Shown here in pieces: positions 1-9,381 of a stretch of DNA of 54,035 bases. Both the position numbers and the translations under genes were made by a program. The notes under the pieces are model-generated. The model saw only the letters and a program-made list of their open reading frames with translations, was not told where the DNA came from and searched no databases. Origin of the DNA: Paracoccaceae bacterium (lineage in GTDB: Bacteria > Pseudomonadota > Alphaproteobacteria > Rhodobacterales > Rhodobacteraceae); contig CANGHD010000006.1 in the NCBI GenBank assembly GCA_947453525.1, positions 1 to 54,035 of the forward strand, in the 5' to 3' direction. Position 1 is the first letter of the stretch. Each line of letters opens with the position of its first letter.

Positions 1-1
1 C

Positions 2-502
2 CCGCTCGCCCGCGTCGGCCGCCACGTGCCGCCGCAGGACTGGAACGCGCTGATCTCTTCCCCCGATGTGGCGGTCATCGACACGCGCAATGCCTATGAA
101 ATCTCGATTGGCACGTTTCGGGGCGCGATCGACCCCGGCACCTCGACCTTCCGGGAATTTCCGGCATGGTGGCAGTCCAACCGCGACAAATTCGAAGGCA
201 AACGCATCGCCATGTTCTGCACCGGTGGCATCAGGTGCGAGAAATCCACCAACTATCTGTTAGGCCAAGGCGTGTCCGAGGTCTTTCACCTGCAAGGCGG
301 CGTGCTGAAGTATTTGGAAGACGTCGCCGAAGACAAAAGCCTGTGGCAGGGCGAGTGTTTCGTCTTCGACCACCGCGTTGCCGTGGGGCATGGGCTGAAA
401 CAGGGCACATCGCAGATGTGCCGCGCCTGCGGTCATCCGCACGCGGAAGGAATGGAGTGCCCCGAATGCGGGCCGCAACAGATTGTAGCCATCACAAATT
501 AG
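2..502 (+). CDS. trhO: tRNA uridine(34) hydroxylase / rhodanese-domain protein, C-terminal part (gene runs off left edge)
   Basis: Frame open to window start; VIDTRNAYE, rhodanese loop [13 protein letters not shown]-terminal Cys motifs CRACGHP/CPEC as in YceA/TrhO. Confidence 0.85.
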   Translation, partial: PLARVGRHVPPQDWNALISSPDVAVIDTRNAYEISIGTFRGAIDPGTSTFREFPAWWQSNRDKFEGKRIAMFCTGGIRCEKSTNYLLGQGVSEVFHLQGGVLKYLEDVAEDKSLWQGECFVFDHRVAVGHGLKQGTSQMCRACGHPHAEGMECPECGPQQIVAITN

Positions 503-559
503 CATTTGACCCTGCCGCAGGTTAGGGCGATTTTGCCCGCCTTCACAGGCAGGTGCGCG

Positions 560-1795
560 ATGACAAAACCCTCCGTTTTCACTCCGGTTCTCATCGCGGG
601 CGGCGCGGTGCTGATGCTGTCCTTCGCCCTGCGCGCCAGCTTCGGCGTGTTCCAAATCCCGATCGCGTCAGAGTTCGGCTGGCCAAGGTCGGATTTCTCG
701 ATGGCCATCGCCATCCAGAACCTCGCTTGGGGTATCGGCCAGCCGGTCTTCGGCGCCATGGCCGAACGCTTCGGTGACCGCAAGGCGATCATCCTCGGCG
801 CGTTGCTTTACGCGCTGGGGCTGCTGCTGTCAGGCTTTGCCAGCACACCCGGCACCATGCAGCTTCTCGAGATCCTTGTGGGCTTCGGCATCGCCGGCAC
901 CGGCTTCGGCGTGATCCTTGCCATCGTGGGCCGCGCCACCAGCCCGGAAAACCGCTCGCTGTCCCTCGGAATCGCCACTGCGGCAGGCTCGGCCGGGCAG
1001 GTCATCGGCGCCCCTGCCGCCGAATTGCTGTTGCAGCACTACCACTGGCAGACCGTCTTCGGCATATTCGCCGTGGCGATCCTGTTCACGCTGTTTGCGC
1101 TGCCCTTCCTGAAAGCGCAGCCGATGGCCACGAAGGCCGAGTTGAAGGAAAGCCTTGGCACCGTCCTGCTGCGCGCCTTCAAGGACCCGTCCTATGCGAT
1201 GATCTTCATGGGCTTCTTCTCCTGCGGCTATCAACTGGCCTTCATCACCGCCCACTTCCCCGCCTTCGTGACAGAGCGGTGCGGCGCCATAGACCCGACC
1301 GGAATGCTGGCCGGGATTGGCATCACCACAACCTCGGCTTTGGGCGCCATCGCCATCTCCGTGATCGGCCTGTTCAACATCGGAGGCTCCTTGCTGGCGG
1401 GTTACTTCGGCAAGCGTTATTCCAAAAAATACCTGCTGGCCGGGATCTATACCGGGCGCACGCTGGCATCGATCGCCTTCATCATGCTGCCGATGACCCC
1501 GACCACCGTTCTGCTGTTCTCCGCCGTCATGGGCTCGATGTGGCTGGCGACTGTGCCGCTGACCTCGGGCCTTGTCGCTCACCTGTACGGCATCCGCTAC
1601 ATGGGCACGCTCTACGGCTTTGTCTTCCTCAGCCACCAGTTGGGATCGTTCATGGGCGTCTGGCTGGGTGGCACGATGTATGACCTGACCGGAGATTACA
1701 CCACCGTCTGGTGGATCGGCATCGCCGTCGGTGCCTTCTCGGCCCTGATCCACCTGCCTATCCGCGAAAGGCCTGTGACGCTGCAACCCGCGTAA
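560..1795 (+). CDS. MFS transporter
   Basis: About 410 aa, multiple TM segments, MFS-like GDRKAIILGALLYALGLLLSGFA; ATG at 560 preferred over 506. Confidence 0.85.
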   Translation: MTKPSVFTPVLIAGGAVLMLSFALRASFGVFQIPIASEFGWPRSDFSMAIAIQNLAWGIGQPVFGAMAERFGDRKAIILGALLYALGLLLSGFASTPGTMQLLEILVGFGIAGTGFGVILAIVGRATSPENRSLSLGIATAAGSAGQVIGAPAAELLLQHYHWQTVFGIFAVAILFTLFALPFLKAQPMATKAELKESLGTVLLRAFKDPSYAMIFMGFFSCGYQLAFITAHFPAFVTERCGAIDPTGMLAGIGITTTSALGAIAISVIGLFNIGGSLLAGYFGKRYSKKYLLAGIYTGRTLASIAFIMLPMTPTTVLLFSAVMGSMWLATVPLTSGLVAHLYGIRYMGTLYGFVFLSHQLGSFMGVWLGGTMYDLTGDYTTVWWIGIAVGAFSALIHLPIRERPVTLQPA

Positions 1796-1850
1796 TGCTT
1801 CCCAAGCCGGGGTTCCTGCGCTAACCAACGGAGAAATACCGAAGGTCCGC

Positions 1851-2864
1851 ATGTCCCAACCCCTCGCCCCCCGCGTTATCCTGATGAACGACACTTCCGG
1901 CCGCAGCCATCACGGCTGCTCGCGCGTCATGCGACTCTTGAACCTCGGGCTGGCGCGGCATGGCGCGCTGGTCATCCACCACAGCATGGCCCGCTCTGAC
2001 TGGACCCGCGAAAAAGGCTTTGCCGAGGCGCTTGGCAAAGCCGACCTCGTCGTGATCAATGGCGAGGGCACCCTGCACCATGGCCGCGAAGCCGGGCGGA
2101 CCTTACTAAACGTCATCCCGGCAGCAAAGGCCAAAGGCGTTCCGGTCGCCTTGATCAACGCGCTCTGGCAAGACAACCCGCCGGAGTGGCTGGACCTCAT
2201 CTCCGGCGCCGCCCTGATCGCCACCCGCGATCAGCGCAGCGCCGCTGAGCTCTCCAAACTGGACAACGTCCGCAGCCTGCCAGACCTGTCGCTTTCCGCC
2301 GGAGCGGAGCTACAAGCCGGCCCCCGCGACCGCCTGTATTTTGGCGACTCCGTCCGCTGGTCCACCCGCCGCGCCTTGGCGCTGGCGGCCAAGCGCCTGA
2401 AGGCCGATGCCCTGCTGCCCACCAAAACCCGCGCCTCATCCGTCTGGACCGGCAAACCCTTCGGCCCCTGGCTCTCCGCCGCCTACCACGGCGCCGCGCC
2501 CTTCGGCCTGCCCCCCCTGCAACTGTCGGCCACCGAGGCGGATTACCTCCGCCTCCTTGGCCGCGCCCGGATGCACGTCACCGGTCGCTTCCACGGCATC
2601 TGCCTGTCGCTCGTCACCGGCACGCCGTTCCTCACCACTGGTTCCAACTCTTGGAAGATCGAGGCCCTGCTGGCTGACGCGGGCCTGGACAAATCCCGCG
2701 CCATCGCCGAGGAAGACCTCGCAACCCTCACCCAGTCCGACCTGAACCGCCCCTTCTCGCCCGAAGAGTCCAAAGGCATCGCCGCCTTCCTGTCCGAGGC
2801 CAAGCGCGAAAGCGAACGATTGCTCAAGGACCTCGCCGCCCTGGCGTGGAGAGGTCGCCCATGA
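1851..2864 (+). CDS. polysaccharide pyruvyl transferase family protein
   Basis: MNDTSGRSHHGCSRVMRLL, VVINGEGTLHHG, and ARMHVTGRFHGICLSLVTGTPFL, typical of the family. Confidence 0.8.
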   Translation: MSQPLAPRVILMNDTSGRSHHGCSRVMRLLNLGLARHGALVIHHSMARSDWTREKGFAEALGKADLVVINGEGTLHHGREAGRTLLNVIPAAKAKGVPVALINALWQDNPPEWLDLISGAALIATRDQRSAAELSKLDNVRSLPDLSLSAGAELQAGPRDRLYFGDSVRWSTRRALALAAKRLKADALLPTKTRASSVWTGKPFGPWLSAAYHGAAPFGLPPLQLSATEADYLRLLGRARMHVTGRFHGICLSLVTGTPFLTTGSNSWKIEALLADAGLDKSRAIAEEDLATLTQSDLNRPFSPEESKGIAAFLSEAKRESERLLKDLAALAWRGRP

Positions 2865-3493
2865 TCCTGACCTTCCTCTGGGCCAAGCTGTCCCGCAACG
2901 AAGCCACTCTTGAACGCCTGTCGCTATCGCCCGAGGCGCTGATGGCCGACCTGAAAGGCAAGACCGTTGCCCTGATCGGCAACGCCAAAAGCCTGTCGCA
3001 GGGCCAATTCGGCAGCCAGATCGACGCCGCCGACATCGTCATCCGCCTGAACGCCGCGCCGATGCCGTCAGCCGCCTCACATGGGACCAAGACCGACTGG
3101 ATTGCCCTCTCCACCCCGATCCCGGCCGACATCTTGAAAGCCCGCAACCCCACCCGCCTCCTCTGGATGACCCGCAAGCGCAAACGCCTGCGCTATGCGC
3201 TGGCCACCCTCCCCGGCTTCTACCTCAACCGTCGCGGCGACGTGATGGCACTGCGAGCGAAAATCGACGTTCCCCCCACCACCGGCCTGATGATGATCGA
3301 CCTCCTCTCGCGCTCCGAAGCGACAAGGATCACCCTGTACGGCTTCGACTTCTTCGGCTCGCTTTCGCTTTCTGGCAGCCGCACCGCCGATCAGGTCCCG
3401 CACGACTTTAACGCCGAACGCGGCTTCGTCGAGGCGCTCCTGACCCGCGACCCCCGGTTTTCCCTGATGAAGCCTACCGTTTCAGCGCGGTGA
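2861..3493 (+). CDS. glycosyltransferase family 29 (sialyltransferase-like) protein
   Basis: KTVALIGNAKSLSQGQFGSQIDAADIVIRLNAAP (sialylmotif-L-like), TTGLMMIDLLS; ATGA overlap with upstream CDS. Confidence 0.7.
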   Translation: MILTFLWAKLSRNEATLERLSLSPEALMADLKGKTVALIGNAKSLSQGQFGSQIDAADIVIRLNAAPMPSAASHGTKTDWIALSTPIPADILKARNPTRLLWMTRKRKRLRYALATLPGFYLNRRGDVMALRAKIDVPPTTGLMMIDLLSRSEATRITLYGFDFFGSLSLSGSRTADQVPHDFNAERGFVEALLTRDPRFSLMKPTVSAR

Positions 3494-3629
3494 TCCTGAG
3501 GCGGGCGCGTCGAGATGAACGGGGGACGGTCTTGCCGGCCATGGGATTGACCTTGCGGGGGACGGTCTTCGTCCGGACACCAGCCGTCTCGGCTTCCCGC
3601 CATTCCGCCGCTTTCGGCAGCGGCCGTCT

Positions 3630-4877
3630 CTACGTCAGAGACCGTCCCCGAAGGAAGACACCAAACTTGTACAGCGCAATGCGCAGCCGTGATGGCTTGG
3701 TCTTCTCGGCAAGGCCTTCCTTCAAGAAGGCAAATTCGTCAGCGCGGCCGTTCAGGCGGGCGATCCTCAGGTTGTCCTGCGCAAAAACCCGCTCGTAAGA
3801 GCGGCTCAGATCAATGCCCCGCAAATCTGAGGGATCGAACGCCCGCTTGAGGAAGATATCCGGGATATCCCCGGATATCGCATAGAACAGCGCTTTGGTG
3901 CGCACGCACTTTGAACACATCCCGCAATTGTCTGGCCGGGTGTCATAGTTCTTGCAGAATGAAATGGATCGAAGGATGCGCTCGTCCTGCAGTGCGACCG
4001 CGGCCTTTTCGGCTTTGGTGCGCTCAAGGCTCAGCAGATCGATTCCAAAGTTTTCACTCTTGAAAAGTGCAACGGCCGCTGAGGTGGTCCCATAGGGCCC
4101 GATCAGGCATTCATAGAAATCCGCGAAATCCGCAGCGATCATGGCCCGACTGTAGAAATTTTCATGCAAAAACAACGTGCCGGCCAGTTGAAATCCAAAA
4201 CCGATATCAGGTTTGATTTCAAAGCGGCGCATGACGGATGAGGCGTTAGAACGGCTGATGATCTGAGAGTCAGAAACGCCCGACCGAAAGGCCTCGGTCT
4301 TTTTAAGCAGTTTCTCAAACCGGATCTGGTCGTCGCGCTTGTAGTCCATACCGTGGACGGTGATCAGGTCTGGGCGAAGGCCCGTCCTTGCGTGAAAGTC
4401 GTGCAAGGCGATGGTGCTGTCCAACCCGCCCGAAAAGGCCATCAATCTCTTTTCAGTTCTCGAAGCAGGTGTTTCCGCCATAGTATCTGCGGTTACCGAA
4501 ATCGAGGTAAAAAGCTCCGGCTTCCAGGTCTCCCAGAGATGTGAAAGGCGTTCGGCGTTTCTGGCGGCGGTCGGAGAAACCGTTCCTGCAATATGAATAT
4601 TCCGACCAAGGCGCATGGCAATCGGAAGCGCAAACCACACCGCGAAGTTTGAACTGACAAGCGCGGTGTCGTCGGGAAGACCCGAAAATATCTCAAACTC
4701 TTCACAGCGAACGTACACGTTCCCGGCCAGCCGCTCAGTGGTAACTGTCAGCATATGGTCTGATTTTTCCGGAATTGACGGGACATATCGGCGCGAAACG
4801 GCATAGACTTTGTCAAGTTGCATCCGCATTTCAGCACGCTGTGGCCCATTCCATACACCGTAAGTCACGATATGCAA
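3630..4877 (-). CDS. QueC-like PP-loop ATPase domain protein, function unknown
   Basis: PP-loop LMAFSGGLDSTIALHDF; Cys cluster NCGMCSKCVRTKAL (CxxCxxC) as in QueC-type proteins. Confidence 0.7.
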   Translation of the reverse strand: MHIVTYGVWNGPQRAEMRMQLDKVYAVSRRYVPSIPEKSDHMLTVTTERLAGNVYVRCEEFEIFSGLPDDTALVSSNFAVWFALPIAMRLGRNIHIAGTVSPTAARNAERLSHLWETWKPELFTSISVTADTMAETPASRTEKRLMAFSGGLDSTIALHDFHARTGLRPDLITVHGMDYKRDDQIRFEKLLKKTEAFRSGVSDSQIISRSNASSVMRRFEIKPDIGFGFQLAGTLFLHENFYSRAMIAADFADFYECLIGPYGTTSAAVALFKSENFGIDLLSLERTKAEKAAVALQDERILRSISFCKNYDTRPDNCGMCSKCVRTKALFYAISGDIPDIFLKRAFDPSDLRGIDLSRSYERVFAQDNLRIARLNGRADEFAFLKEGLAEKTKPSRLRIALYKFGVFLRGRSLT

Positions 4878-5005
4878 GGCCTTGTTCGCTTGGGTCCTGG
4901 CGCCGCCGCCATGCGCCGTCGATTTCCCTTTCCCCGCTTGCCGTCATGCGATAAGGCCCCCAAGTCTTGGAAGGGTCCGAGGCTTTGACGTAAAGGAGAA
5001 CCCCG

Positions 5006-6028
5006 ATGGGCTACAAGGTCGTCGTCGCGGGTGCCACGGGTAACGTGGGCCGCGAAATGCTGAACATCCTCGCCGAGCGCGAGTTCCCGGTGGACGAGAT
5101 CGCCGCACTGGCGTCGCGCAAATCTCTTGGCACTGAAATCAGCTTTGGCGAGAAGACCGTCAGGACCAAGGACCTTGAAACCTTCGACTTCACCGGCTGG
5201 GACATCGCGCTGTTCGCCGTGGGGTCCGAAGCCACCAAAATCTACGCGCCCCGTGCCGCTGCGGCAGGCTGCGTCGTGATCGATAACTCGTCGCTCTACC
5301 GCTACGACCCGCAAATTCCGCTGATCGTGCCGGAAGTGAACGCCGATCAGATTTTCATGGTGAAGAACAAGAACATCATCGCCAACCCCAACTGCTCCAC
5401 CGCGCAGATGGTCGTGGCCCTGAAGCCCCTGCACGACCGCGCCCGCATCAAGCGCGTTGTTGTCAGCACGTACCAATCCGTGTCGGGTGCCGGCAAGGAA
5501 GGCATTGACGAGCTGTGGAACCAGACCAAGGGCATCTATGTCCCCGGTCAGGAAGTGGCGCCCAAGAAGTTCACCAAGCAGATCGCCTTCAACGTGATCC
5601 CGCAGATCGACGTCTTCCTTGACGATGGCTCGACCAAGGAAGAGTGGAAGATGGTGGCCGAGACAAAGAAGATCCTCGACCCCAAGATCAAGGTCGTGGC
5701 CACCTGCGTCCGGGTGCCGGTCTTCGTCGGCCATTCCGAAGCGATCAACATCGAGTTCGAAGAACCGCTCGATTGGCAGGAAGCGCAAGACATCCTGCGT
5801 GAGGCCCCCGGCGTCCTCCTGATCGACAAGCGTGAACCCGGCGGCTACATCACCCCCATCGAATGCGTGGGCGAATATGCGACCTACGTCAGCCGCGTCC
5901 GTCAGGACTCGACGATCGACAACGGCATCTCGCTCTGGTGCGTCTCGGACAACCTGCGCAAGGGCGCTGCCCTGAACGCGGTGCAGATCGCCGAAGTGCT
6001 CGGCAACCGCGTGTTGAAAAAGGGCTGA
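5006..6028 (+). CDS. asd: aspartate-semialdehyde dehydrogenase
   Basis: GATGNVGREMLNIL, NPNCSTAQMVVALKPL, STYQSVSGAGKEGIDEL; full length 340 aa. Confidence 0.97.
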   Translation: MGYKVVVAGATGNVGREMLNILAEREFPVDEIAALASRKSLGTEISFGEKTVRTKDLETFDFTGWDIALFAVGSEATKIYAPRAAAAGCVVIDNSSLYRYDPQIPLIVPEVNADQIFMVKNKNIIANPNCSTAQMVVALKPLHDRARIKRVVVSTYQSVSGAGKEGIDELWNQTKGIYVPGQEVAPKKFTKQIAFNVIPQIDVFLDDGSTKEEWKMVAETKKILDPKIKVVATCVRVPVFVGHSEAINIEFEEPLDWQEAQDILREAPGVLLIDKREPGGYITPIECVGEYATYVSRVRQDSTIDNGISLWCVSDNLRKGAALNAVQIAEVLGNRVLKKG

Positions 6029-6106
6029 ACACGTCTGGACGGGTTTGTCCCGAAACGCATCCGCCCGGCCCAAGCGGCAGGGCCGTGCCGCAACACAGTC
6101 GACCCA

Positions 6107-6136
6107 AAAGACCCTGCCCCAACCGGCAGGGTCTTT
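6107..6136 (+). terminator. Rho-independent-like terminator after asd
   Basis: AAAGACCCTGCC-CCAACC-GGCAGGGTCTTT, perfect 12-bp stem. Confidence 0.75.
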
Positions 6137-6225
6137 CGTTCATTGAATCCCCATTTGCCCCTTGTTCAAATCCTCCAAAGGGCATCTGGGCGGCTCTCCC
6201 GCCACCATGGGCCCAAAGTGAGCGG

Positions 6226-7425
6226 TCAGCCTGCCAGCGCCGCCAAGAAGGCCGCAAACAGTTTTCTCATCACCGGCTTCTTGTAGGGGAACAGGCTGGC
6301 GCTATCCAAGTCATGTACGATCATCGCCACATCCAGTTCAAAGACCAAAAGCCGCCCGTCCGGCAGTTCCGCGCAATCCAGCCCGAAGTAATCCAGCTCC
6401 AGCCTGTCGGCGACGGCCTGCATCGCCGGACCATGGCGCTTGGCGAAACCTGCATCAAACTCCGCCATCCAGGCCGACTCCAGCCCACGGCGGGCCGGGC
6501 TCCCCTCCATCCCCGCGTTCAGATAGTGCACCATCCAGTGCGGCGAGCAGGCCATGTGGCTGGCAAAGGGCTGCCCCTTGATCAGCACCACCCGCGCCTT
6601 GGCAAACATGCCATCCGCCCCGCGATAATCAACAAAAGGCGCGCAGTAGAACTCATCCTCGGGGTTGAGGGCCAGAAGGGCATGCAGATCGTCGGTCTCC
6701 TCAACCTTGACCAGCCCTTGCCCCCCATGTGACCCAATCGGCCGCACCACCGAGGGAAAGTCGAAAAAGCGTCCGGAATAGGCCGCCGCACTCAGCATCA
6801 GGCGGCTGATCCGGCGCGTTTCGGGGCAAAGAATGCCCGGCACTCCGGCGAGCATCGCGCTGACCCGGTCGCGCGATAGCCCTGCGATCAGGCCGGGTGC
6901 ATTGTTCAGCACCCGCCCAGGAAAATCCTTCAACAACCGCGCCAGATTGCGCAACACGCCGGCATTCTCCGGCCCCTCACCCACCGCCATGAAGACCACG
7001 TCATGCGGCGGCAAGTTGTCCAGACTTTCCGTCTCCTCATCGACGAAATGCTGGATCAGCACGGCGTCCGACCCCGCCAACAGGAAATCGATCGGCGTGT
7101 TGGCCATGAAATCGCCCGGCGTCACCAGGGCGAGTACCCTTGGCCCGCTGCCCGCACCATGCACCACCTCATAACTTTGCTGGGCGCGTGTCGCAGCCCG
7201 CTGCATCACGCGCCCCTCTTGCGCCCAGATCCCGCCCTGCGCCAGCAACAGCGTCGACAGATCCAGCGCCGCCCCCGGATCGGCCACCTCCGCCACCGCC
7301 CGTCCGATCAGGCTGGACGCCAGCGGCCCAAGGTCGGCCTGTTCATAAAGCTGCCGCAGGATCGCCTCGTGACCAAGGCTTGAGGCGGCATGGGGTTTGA
7401 ACGCCTTGCGGGCCGCGTGCTGCAT
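6226..7425 (-). CDS. ATP-grasp-like (RimK-type) domain protein
   Basis: VVRPIGSHGGQGLVKVEETDDL, FVDYRGADGMFAKARVVLIKGQPF, LDYFGLDCAELPDGRLLVFELDVAM, typical of the ATP-grasp fold. Confidence 0.65.
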   Translation of the reverse strand: MQHAARKAFKPHAASSLGHEAILRQLYEQADLGPLASSLIGRAVAEVADPGAALDLSTLLLAQGGIWAQEGRVMQRAATRAQQSYEVVHGAGSGPRVLALVTPGDFMANTPIDFLLAGSDAVLIQHFVDEETESLDNLPPHDVVFMAVGEGPENAGVLRNLARLLKDFPGRVLNNAPGLIAGLSRDRVSAMLAGVPGILCPETRRISRLMLSAAAYSGRFFDFPSVVRPIGSHGGQGLVKVEETDDLHALLALNPEDEFYCAPFVDYRGADGMFAKARVVLIKGQPFASHMACSPHWMVHYLNAGMEGSPARRGLESAWMAEFDAGFAKRHGPAMQAVADRLELDYFGLDCAELPDGRLLVFELDVAMIVHDLDSASLFPYKKPVMRKLFAAFLAALAG

Positions 7426-7575
7426 GGGGGCTCCTTCTGAATGCATCCCGCAAGGATTAGCCCGCCAGAAATGAACGACGGGTTAGGACGGGCGGGATGG
7501 ACGCAAAAAGGTCCGCCTCTTCACCCTCAGGCGGGGATCAATACAGCAGCCGCGAACGGACCAGGGAATTCTCCC

Positions 7576-7701
7576 GTGCTCAGACAGTTTCTGCTGGCGA
7601 TCGCCCTGATCGCCGCACCCGTGGCCGTGTTTTCCGCATGGGAACACGGGTTCAAACCCAGCCCCACCGAAGCCGAGACCCCAACGCCATTGACGGCATG
7701 A
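7576..7701 (+). CDS. short hydrophobic ORF (signal-anchor-like), possibly the detached N-terminus of the next gene
   Basis: GTG start; LRQFLLAIALIAAPVAVFSAWEHGFKPSPTEAETPTPLTA; stop overlaps the ATG at 7698 (ATGA). Confidence 0.45.
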   Translation: MLRQFLLAIALIAAPVAVFSAWEHGFKPSPTEAETPTPLTA

Positions 7702-8192
7702 CGGGCTTCAAAACCCTCGTCACCGATGTGCACGCCATCGCCGCCCAGGGCGACCTGTCCTGCGTCGCGACCCGCGTCACCGATCTGGAAGCCGCATGGG
7801 ATGACGCCGAAGACAAACTCCGCCCGCTGGACGAGGCGCAGTGGGGCGGCGTGGACGGCGAGATCAACGCCGTTCTGAAAGCCCGGCGCGCCGCCGCGCC
7901 GGATACCGCCAAGGTCCCCCAGACCCTCGCCGCCCTACAAACTGCCCTCGACATCCCCGGCGCTGCCATAGGCTCCGGCGGCGTGCGATTGGTCTTCGAC
8001 AGCGCCGTGACCAACGCCGGCGGCCATCGGATTTCCCGCGTGGTCATGCGGAAGGAACTGGACAACCCGTTGGCCCTCAAGCCCAGCGCCGAGGCCACCG
8101 CCGTGAGTGCCAAAGCGAGCGAGCGGTGCACTGCCGATGATGACCGGCACGCCGTTTCGGCGCGGGCGCAGGCCCGGCTGCGATCGGAATGA
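7698..8192 (+). CDS. hypothetical protein (TRVTDLEAAWDDAE... family, usually near COG4705 genes)
   Basis: RVTDLEAAWDDAEDKLRPLDEAQWGGVDGEINAVLKA... ERCTADDD; recognised from recall as a conserved alphaproteobacterial hypothetical. Confidence 0.5.
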   Translation: MTGFKTLVTDVHAIAAQGDLSCVATRVTDLEAAWDDAEDKLRPLDEAQWGGVDGEINAVLKARRAAAPDTAKVPQTLAALQTALDIPGAAIGSGGVRLVFDSAVTNAGGHRISRVVMRKELDNPLALKPSAEATAVSAKASERCTADDDRHAVSARAQARLRSE

Positions 8193-8828
8193 CCATGATC
8201 ACCAACCGCGCGCCCAAAGTCTCCGCCGACTTCCGGATCATCAAGCTGCTGGCAGTCACGATGGGTGAAACCGCCGCCGACTGCAAGACTGTCGACATGG
8301 GGCCTTGGCCTGACCGTAACGTCCCTGCTGATGACCGCCGTGCTGACGGTGGCCCTGATTCTGCAATTCGCGCAGAAGCACTATGTGCGCTGGGCCAATT
8401 GGCGCGCCGTCGCGCGGATTTCCGTCGTGGGCACGCTTGCCTCCGACAACCTTGTCGACACTTTCGGCGTCACGCCGATCACCTCAACGGACCTCTTCAC
8501 CGTCGCCCAGGGCATCGCCGCTGGCGACCTCGTGTCAGAGCAGTTTGGCCTCGGCGACATTGCAACCGGGGTCCTGTTCGCCTTGATCATCCGCTCCCTC
8601 TCGCTCGGCTATGCCTTCCTGAAGCTGGACCCGATCCTCGGTTTCTGGCTGGCCTATATCTTCACAAGGCCGCTCGGCGCTTCGGTCGGCGACTTCCTGT
8701 CGCAGCCGGGCGAGTATGGCGGACTGGGCCTTGGTGCCATCGTGACCTCGGCCCTGCTCCTTGGAACCATCATTCTTGTGGTGGCCAGGCAAAGCCTGAC
8801 CAACAACGGGCTGGAAGCCGTCGAATAA
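8189..8828 (+). pseudogene. COG4705-like integral membrane protein, frameshifted
   Basis: N-terminal NRAPKVSADFRIIKLLAVTMGETAAD lies in the 8189 frame; the continuation LSTWGLGLTVTSLLM...FWLAYIFTRPLGASVGDFLSQPGEYGGLGLG lies in the 8265 frame. Confidence 0.6.
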
Positions 8829-8842
8829 CAGAGGCGGGAGCC

Positions 8843-9307
8843 TCAGGCCCCCACCGCCTGCAGCGCCTTCTCCAGATCTTCCGATTGCTCGCAACTGCCG
8901 CACAGGGCTTTCAGCTTGGCCAGATTGCCCTTGGCCAGATCGATCTTGCCGGTCGAGATGAACAATTCGCCCTGATACTCCAGCGCGCCCAGATGGTTGG
9001 GGTTGATCGACAGCACCACCAGATAGGCCTTGGAACTGTCATCCATCTGCCCCAGCTTGCGATAGGTGAAGCCCAGAAGGTTCCACGCATCAGCATACTT
9101 CGCCTGCGCCTGCGTCAGGCTGACCAGCTTGGGCAGGGCTGCGGCGTAATTGCCCGCATCCACCAGCGTCTTGGCCTCGTCATAGGCCGAGGCAGCCGTC
9201 TCTGCAGGTGCCGTATTGTCACTTGTGCCCGCGGCCTCCGCCAAGGTGGCTGTGAGTGCGGCGATGATCAAAGTACCGACCAGAATTTTGCTGAACGCAT
9301 GAGACAT
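8843..9307 (-). CDS. secreted tetratricopeptide-repeat protein
   Basis: Signal peptide MSHAFSKILVGTLIIAALTATLAEAAG; TPR-like YADAWNLLGFTYRKLGQMDDSSKAYLVVLSINPNHLGALEYQGELF. Confidence 0.8.
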   Translation of the reverse strand: MSHAFSKILVGTLIIAALTATLAEAAGTSDNTAPAETAASAYDEAKTLVDAGNYAAALPKLVSLTQAQAKYADAWNLLGFTYRKLGQMDDSSKAYLVVLSINPNHLGALEYQGELFISTGKIDLAKGNLAKLKALCGSCEQSEDLEKALQAVGA

Positions 9308-9381
9308 GATGAAGCTCCGGTTGAAACACCGCTGATGATAGGCACAGCCTGCAGATTCCCGGCTTCAAGCCTGCGTGAACG

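Noticed and set aside
830-1894. 354-aa minus-strand ORF
   Set aside because: Antisense to the MFS transporter; compositionally biased.
4865-6073. 402-aa minus-strand ORF
   Set aside because: Antisense to asd, which is unambiguous on the plus strand.
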